Shown one piece after another: positions 61,692-64,000 of a stretch of DNA of 64,000 nucleotides. Source of the stretch: Bagarius yarrelli. Lineage: Eukaryota; Chordata; Actinopteri; Siluriformes; Sisoridae. Within the stretch, counting starts at the first letter, position 1, and each line of letters begins with the position of its first letter. A program made the position numbers and the translations under genes. The notes beneath the pieces are model-generated. The model worked only from the letters and a program-made list of their open reading frames with translations, searched no databases and was not told the origin of the DNA. The stretch spans positions 2,464,668 to 2,528,667 of the forward strand of contig VCAZ01000015.1 of the NCBI GenBank assembly GCA_005784505.1. Direction: 5' to 3'.

Positions 61692-64000
61692 TATGTTGTA
61701 GCTGAAAGGCTTGTAAATTTTTCCACAGCTGTCTTTCAGTTTCTGATGCCATACTTTGTTGTGTGTCGAGCTTTAGTGCTGTTCAGCCCCCTGTGCTGTC
61801 CCAGTGTGGCCCCACCAGCCCTGCTCTGTTTCACATTTTTTTTTTTTCAGCTGCTTTGCTGACATCACTGGCCATGTGGGATGAGGGAGGCCTTGGAACG
61901 AGGAGTGCACTTGGCTGTAACTTAGCAGCTGGACAATGCAGCCAGTGTCCTCTAAAAGGGCCAGCTGGAGTGAAACTTTGAATCAACTTTTTTTTCTATT
62001 TGCTTTTTTTTTTCCTGACTTCTGTTGCAGGTTTTGTCTTTTGTGTGTCTCTCTTTTTCTTTGTTCCTTTTACTTCCTTAATATCTTTTGCCTTGTTTTT
62101 TTTTTTTTCTCGCTCTTCGGTTTATTGCATTTCTTCTGCTCTTTTGCTTACTTGATGGCGCCTCATCCTTGTTTTAATCAGTGGTCTCGAATGGCTTTGG
62201 ACATTAGGGCAGGTGTTTCCTGTTCTCCACTGCTGTGTAGCAGAGTGAACTTCACCCAGTTTCCGTCTAATTGACCAGTCTGAAGCTCTGCTAACAGCTT
62301 AAGACCTTTTCCACTCCTCAGTGCACGAACAAAAGACACAGACCGCTCTTAAAGCTGGTGGCTAATATAAAGACCGGGGTTTGATTCCCAGCACCACCAA
62401 GCTACCACTGCTGGGCCCCTGTGCAAGGCCCTTAACCCCAAATTGCTCAGTCGTATACCAGAGAATAATGTACGTCGCTCTGGATAAGGGCGTCTGTCAA
62501 ATGCAGTAAATGTACTTTCAGGAGACTGCCGTGAGGTTTTAGTTGATTTTGTGGATTATTGGGTTGTGTTACCTTGTGTGTTATTCCTTTATCTCCTTCA
62601 TCAACTGGGGTTCTGGAAGGAGGGATGCACTGAAACTCATGTACTCGTGTGATGTGGAAAGAAAAGTATTTATACTGTTAATGCACTGCTACTGTATTTT
62701 AGTGTTTTTTTTTCTTCTAGATCACTAAAAAGCAGTTTCAGTGGTGAGGAGTGATGATACGAGTACATAAAACCTTTTTTGCAGCAATTCATCTATTCAT
62801 TATGTTTATTTTTCATGTGTGTGTTGTACTCGCTGAATGAGCTATTTAATTAAAAAGAAATGGGAAAACTCCTAGCTTTCAGTCTATCATATCAATGTTG
62901 CTTAAAGTGGGACGGATACTACAAATGGAATTCCTTTTTTTTTTTTTTTAAACAAAACTAAATCAAATAAATGAAATGCATCAGTGACAAAAGATGGAAT
63001 AAAATGTCAGCTTTTCTCCAAAGATTTAAAAATGAGTTACGTTAGTTCACTCTAATCCACTCCGAAAGAAACAGGAATTCACAGCCTACTCATAAATATT
63101 TATTTTCATCTCGGTGTTATAAATGTGTTTGCTAATAGTTCAGATTGGAGTCCTTTAGCTTTCATCCTAAACCAACTATGTGTTAATCACTTTTATATCG
63201 TCACTCGTCACATAAAAGCTGCCCATATGGCTCATCAAATACATTGTCAGGGACATCAAATTGGAGCTGAATTGCAGTTTTACAGCATAAGCTTGCTGGG
63301 ACAGTGATTGATGCCTGGACATAGAGAGGGAGAGAAAGAGAGAGGGAGAGAGAGATGAAGTAGTTTGTGTTTGTTCACCTCTATGCCTCTGCTGTCTGTT
63401 TTACTAGTAGCTGGAATTTTTTACATGTAGGGTGGCACTTTATTATTCACAGTTAATTTAGCTATTTAAACCTTAAACCATCATTAAAGTCATCTTTCTC
63501 TTCTCTCTTCTTCTCTTTCTCTCTCCCTTTTTTTTTTTCTCTTTCACGCAACCTTTCTTTCTTTTTCTCTGTTTCTTTTTCACCCTCTCACTCGCTTCCA
63601 CTCTTTCACTTTTTCACCCTCTCTCTCTTTCTCTGTTTAGAATTTTCTGTTTTTATCAGGTATAAAATTACCTTAATAACTCTCTGTTTCTAGTTGTTTT
63701 GCACGGTTTGTGAATAGGTGTATATGATCATGTTTGCTGTGGTCTCTGTTGCCATCTGCAGGACCCTCTGGACATGACGCGCTCTGTGATAGTCATTCGC
63801 TCGCTGGTAGCCGGAGGTGTTGCAGAGAGTGACGGTGGCCTGCTGCCTGGAGATCAACTAGTGTTCGTTAATGACACCTATCTGGACACGTGCTCTCTTT
63901 CCCAGGCTGTAGACGTCCTTAAGGCTGTACCACCAGGCAAAGTGTACCTGGGCATCCGCAGACCTCTGGGGGTAAGCCTTTACTCAAATCGCAGTGAGGA
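43080..64000 (+). CDS. patj: patj (INADL), tight-junction multi-PDZ scaffold, exons 1-17, 3' partial
   Basis: Seventeen coding exons join with consistent phases to exactly 800 codons, ending at 63971; the gene runs past the window. Domains: L27 at about 10-66; PDZ1 about 129-222 (GLGF 141-144); PDZ2 about 237-320 (GLGF 249-252); a proline-rich linker at 326-331 onward; PDZ3 about 361-450 (SLGI 374-377); PDZ4 about 558-633 (degenerate loop around LGV 564-566); an acidic linker; PDZ5 about 709-797 (GLGF 721-724). Known: PATJ binds PALS1 through L27 and anchors Crumbs-complex and tight-junction proteins by its PDZ domains (ten in human, about 1800 residues). The paralogue MPDZ is similar, but linkage to tm2d1 and nfia and the linker sequences favour patj. 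The start is the first ATG after an in-frame stop at 43041. Confidence 0.96.
43204..43382 (+). CDS. patj: patj coding exon 2 (L27 domain)
   Basis: 179 bases after a GT-rich TTTAG acceptor; ends ACCAG|GTCAGA. Encodes the three-helix L27 domain (Leu-Gln-Ala-Val-Glu-Arg-Leu ... Ser-Pro-Leu-Leu-Asn-Arg-Ile-Leu), which pairs with PALS1. The open frame continues into the intron, but similarity stops at the donor. Confidence 0.95.
43383..44981 (+). other. patj: patj intron 2
   Basis: About 1.6 kb. The part from 43993 to about 44420 resembles a degraded hAT-like fish repeat (GGTAGGGTTGCCAAAGGG, GGAAACTTTCCATGGGAA). A short open frame at 44178-44402 lies in it and has no domain I recognise. Confidence 0.6.
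44982..45155 (+). CDS. patj: patj coding exon 3 (L27-PDZ1 linker)
   Basis: 58 codons, phase 0 at both ends, between TTTTGCAG and AAG|GTGAGA. Contains the conserved Phe-Ser-Arg-Lys-Gly motif followed by a Ser-rich linker. Confidence 0.92.
45265..45404 (+). CDS. patj: patj coding exon 4 (PDZ1 N-half)
   Basis: Follows TCTTTAG; encodes Glu-Gly-Leu-Gly-Phe-Ser-Val-Val and ends Ser-Val-Ala-Asp-Arg, split by an ACAG|GTAAGT donor in phase 2. The upstream intron is only 109 bases. Confidence 0.95.
45965..46145 (+). CDS. patj: patj coding exon 5 (PDZ1 C-half)
   Basis: Encodes Asp-Gly-Arg-Leu-Gln-Glu-Asn-Asp-Gln-Ile-Leu-Ala-Ile-Asn and a run of four Gln (codons CAG/CAA) in the last helix region. Ends ACA|GTAAGG. 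Confidence 0.95.
46146..48697 (+). other. patj: patj intron 5
   Basis: About 2.6 kb, AT-rich, with a short GA run near 46495. I see no exon or recognisable transposon. Confidence 0.8.
48698..48826 (+). CDS. patj: patj coding exon 6 (PDZ2 N-half)
   Basis: 43 codons: Trp-Gly-His-Val-Glu-Glu ... Gly-Ser-Gly-Leu-Gly-Phe-Gly-Ile-Val-Gly-Gly-Lys ... Val-Ala-Asp-Lys. Donor AAG|GTTTGT. Confidence 0.95.
48870..49005 (-). mobile_element. Tc1-like transposon fossil
   Basis: On the reverse strand it reads a GGCATGCCCTTGCA(T)GCACAAAGCCCCTGAGCTCT-like block, equivalent to the DNAPVHKAPEL part of Tc1 transposases seen at 25846. Short and broken, in patj intron 6. Confidence 0.5.
50294..50530 (+). CDS. patj: patj coding exon 7 (PDZ2 C-half and proline-rich linker)
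   Basis: 79 codons: Asp-Gly-Arg-Leu-Arg-Thr-Gly-Asp-His-Ile-Leu, the PDZ2 last strand Val-Arg-Met-Leu-Ile-Ala-Arg-Asp, then a linker with six consecutive prolines and many alanines. Ends ACG|GTAGGG. Confidence 0.95.
51154..51256 (+). CDS. patj: patj coding exon 8 (PDZ3 start)
   Basis: Encodes Glu-Ile-His-Glu-Val-Ser-Leu-Asn-Lys ... Ser-Leu-Gly-Ile-Ser-Ile-Val-Gly-Tyr and ends in phase 1 at GATG|GTAAAG. The carboxylate-binding loop is SLGI, not GLGF, as in the mammalian protein. Confidence 0.94.
51405..51493 (+). CDS. patj: patj coding exon 9 (PDZ3 middle)
   Basis: Encodes Gly-Ile-Ser-Val-Lys-Asn-Ile-Ile-Pro-Gly-Ser-Ala-Ala and Asp-Arg-Ile-Ile-Ala. Acceptor TTTTTCAG, donor GCG|GTAGGC. Confidence 0.94.
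51788..51929 (+). CDS. patj: patj coding exon 10 (PDZ3 end; GC donor)
   Basis: Encodes Asn-Gly-Val-Asn-Leu-Gln-Gly-Phe ... Thr-Leu-Val-Arg-Lys and a short Ser/Lys linker. No GT donor fits; AAAG|GCAAGC gives a GC-AG intron that joins in phase to exon 11. Confidence 0.85.
52956..53087 (+). CDS. patj: patj coding exon 11 (PDZ3-PDZ4 linker)
   Basis: 44 codons of polar linker after a GT-rich TGTAG acceptor, ending in phase 1 at AGTG|GTGAGC. Linker sequence is poorly conserved; the call rests on splice phase and position. Confidence 0.75.
53161..53600 (+). mobile_element. possible solo LTR of a retrotransposon
   Basis: Inside patj intron 11. It begins TGTGGGGGCACTGTTGAGACC, contains GGCTATAAATATGG (TATA-like) near 53343 and AATAAA near 53474 with a GT-rich stretch after it: the order of promoter and poly(A) signal in an LTR. 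No target-site duplication or CA end could be fixed, so this is tentative. Confidence 0.35.
54606..54685 (+). CDS. patj: patj coding exon 12
   Basis: Encodes Glu-Leu-Arg-Thr-Lys-Trp-Glu-Gln-Ala-Leu-Gly-Pro-Glu-Tyr-Asp-Val-Met, the conserved helical segment before PDZ4. Donor ATG|GTAAGG. Confidence 0.95.
54791..54847 (+). CDS. patj: patj coding exon 13
   Basis: 19 codons including Asp-Asp-Ala-Glu-Leu-Gln-Lys-Tyr-Ser-Lys, strongly conserved in PATJ and MPDZ. Flanking introns are only 105 and 82 bases. Confidence 0.95.
54930..55064 (+). CDS. patj: patj coding exon 14 (PDZ4 N-half)
   Basis: Encodes Leu-Leu-Pro-Ile-His-Ile-Met-Arg-Leu-Gly-Val-Glu ... Asp-Gly-His-His-Tyr-Ile-Ser. The loop lacks a GLGF motif, as known for PATJ PDZ4. 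Ends GAG|GTATAA. Confidence 0.95.
55065..56326 (+). other. patj: patj intron 14
   Basis: About 1.26 kb. It contains an unassigned GC-richer stretch (about 55150-55520) open on both strands, an unassigned middle and a SINE at 56121-56312. Confidence 0.7.
56121..56312 (+). repeat. tRNA-derived SINE
   Basis: Tail of the blocks CTGCTGATCAGAATCAT, CCACTGCTGTGCCCC, AAGGCCCTTAACCCTC and GTGTCTGCCAAATGC, in the family order. It lies 14 bases upstream of patj exon 15, close to the splice acceptor. Confidence 0.75.
56327..56506 (+). CDS. patj: patj coding exon 15 (PDZ4 C-half)
   Basis: 60 codons: Val-Asn-Gly-Val-Gln-Leu-Tyr-Gly-Lys ... Pro-Pro-Pro-Phe-Thr-Leu-Val-Cys-Cys-Arg-Arg, then an acidic linker. 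Donor CAG|GTAACA. Confidence 0.95.
57356..57565 (+). CDS. patj: patj coding exon 16 (acidic linker and PDZ5 start)
   Basis: 70 codons: a Glu/Asn/Asp-rich linker, then Met-Ala-Leu-Trp-Ala-Pro-Glu-Val and Arg-Gly-Leu-Gly-Phe-Ser-Ile-Leu-Asp-Tyr-Gln. Donor CAG|GTTTGT. Confidence 0.95.
57645..57860 (+). repeat. low-copy repeat shared with 30505-30680
   Basis: GCATAAACTGTGTATAGG, AGTAGCAGTA and TTTGTCAGTGA blocks align with 30505 onward. The family is unrecognised. Confidence 0.5.
58541..58703 (-). repeat. tRNA-derived SINE
   Basis: Reverse orientation: AGAGCGACTTACATTTATCCC, AGGGCCTTGCTCAGGGGCCC, then the complement of the tRNA-like head. Same family as 19303. Confidence 0.75.
61628..61687 (+). 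repeat. CT microsatellite
   Basis: About 30 uninterrupted CT units in patj intron 16. Confidence 0.95.
62355..62517 (+). repeat. tRNA-derived SINE
   Basis: GGGGTTTGATTCCCAGC fits a tRNA B-box, followed by CCACTGCTGGGCCCC, AAGGCCCTTAACCCC and the conserved tail GTCGCTCTGGATAAGGGCGT. It is the best-preserved tail in the window. Confidence 0.8.
63762..63971 (+). CDS. patj: patj coding exon 17 (PDZ5)
   Basis: 70 codons after TCTGCAG: Asp-Pro-Leu-Asp ... Val-Ile-Val-Ile-Arg-Ser-Leu-Val-Ala-Gly-Gly-Val-Ala-Glu ... Leu-Leu-Pro-Gly-Asp-Gln-Leu, closing PDZ5 at Leu-Gly-Ile-Arg-Arg-Pro. Donor GGG|GTAAGC; the rest of the gene lies beyond the window. Confidence 0.96.

Larger units (their letters stand above)
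57566..63761 (+). other. patj: patj intron 16
   Basis: The largest intron in view, 6.2 kb. It holds a low-copy repeat (57645-57860), SINEs (58541-58703 and 62355-62517), a CT microsatellite (61628-61687) and a pyrimidine-rich 3' end. No further exon was found; Phe/Leu-rich open frames near 61.9-62.3 kb come from T-rich sequence. Confidence 0.8.

Noticed and set aside
61936..62274. 112-codon hydrophobic open frame
   Set aside because: Derived from T-rich sequence inside patj intron 16 and runs to the edge of a SINE; no family resemblance.

Overview
This is vertebrate nuclear DNA, almost certainly from a teleost fish. The grounds are long introns with consensus splice sites, a low coding fraction, abundant CA/GT, GA/CT and TA microsatellites, repeated tRNA-derived SINE copies, and degraded Tc1-like and hAT-like DNA transposons. 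The species cannot be fixed from the sequence. An otophysan fish such as a catfish or characin would fit, but that is a guess.

Three protein-coding genes can be read, in the order and orientation known for human chromosome 1p31: NFIA (+), TM2D1 (-), PATJ/INADL (+). (1) Positions 1-13.1 kb carry the last intron, the last coding exon and a roughly 4.4 kb AT-rich 3' UTR of nfia, a nuclear factor I transcription factor. (2) Positions 13.1-33.9 kb are intergenic: SINEs, Tc1 and hAT fossils, microsatellites and a locally duplicated non-coding segment. (3) Positions 33.9-41.55 kb hold the complete six-exon tm2d1 gene on the minus strand, 196 codons plus stop, encoding a signal-peptide-bearing TM2-domain membrane protein. 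Its first intron looks like a minor-spliceosome (U12) AT-type intron. (4) Positions 41.55-43.08 kb are the head-to-head region shared by tm2d1 and patj, with paired CACGTG boxes just upstream of tm2d1 and candidate patj 5' UTR donors. (5) From 43.08 kb to the right edge come the first 17 coding exons of patj, exactly 800 codons with every splice phase consistent. They encode the N-terminal L27 domain and PDZ domains 1-5 of the tight-junction scaffold; the gene continues beyond the window. One patj intron appears to be a GC-AG intron.

The three genes are neighbours by conserved synteny, not members of one pathway. nfia regulates glial and renal gene expression. tm2d1 is a small secretory-pathway membrane protein. 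patj is the Crumbs/PALS1 complex scaffold that positions tight junctions. I found no new multi-gene system. The most useful second looks are the apparent U12 AT-AA intron of tm2d1, the two hAT elements with 8-bp target-site duplications (one still carrying a BED-finger exon), the duplicated intergenic segment near 22-23 kb, and the two-frame last exon of nfia.
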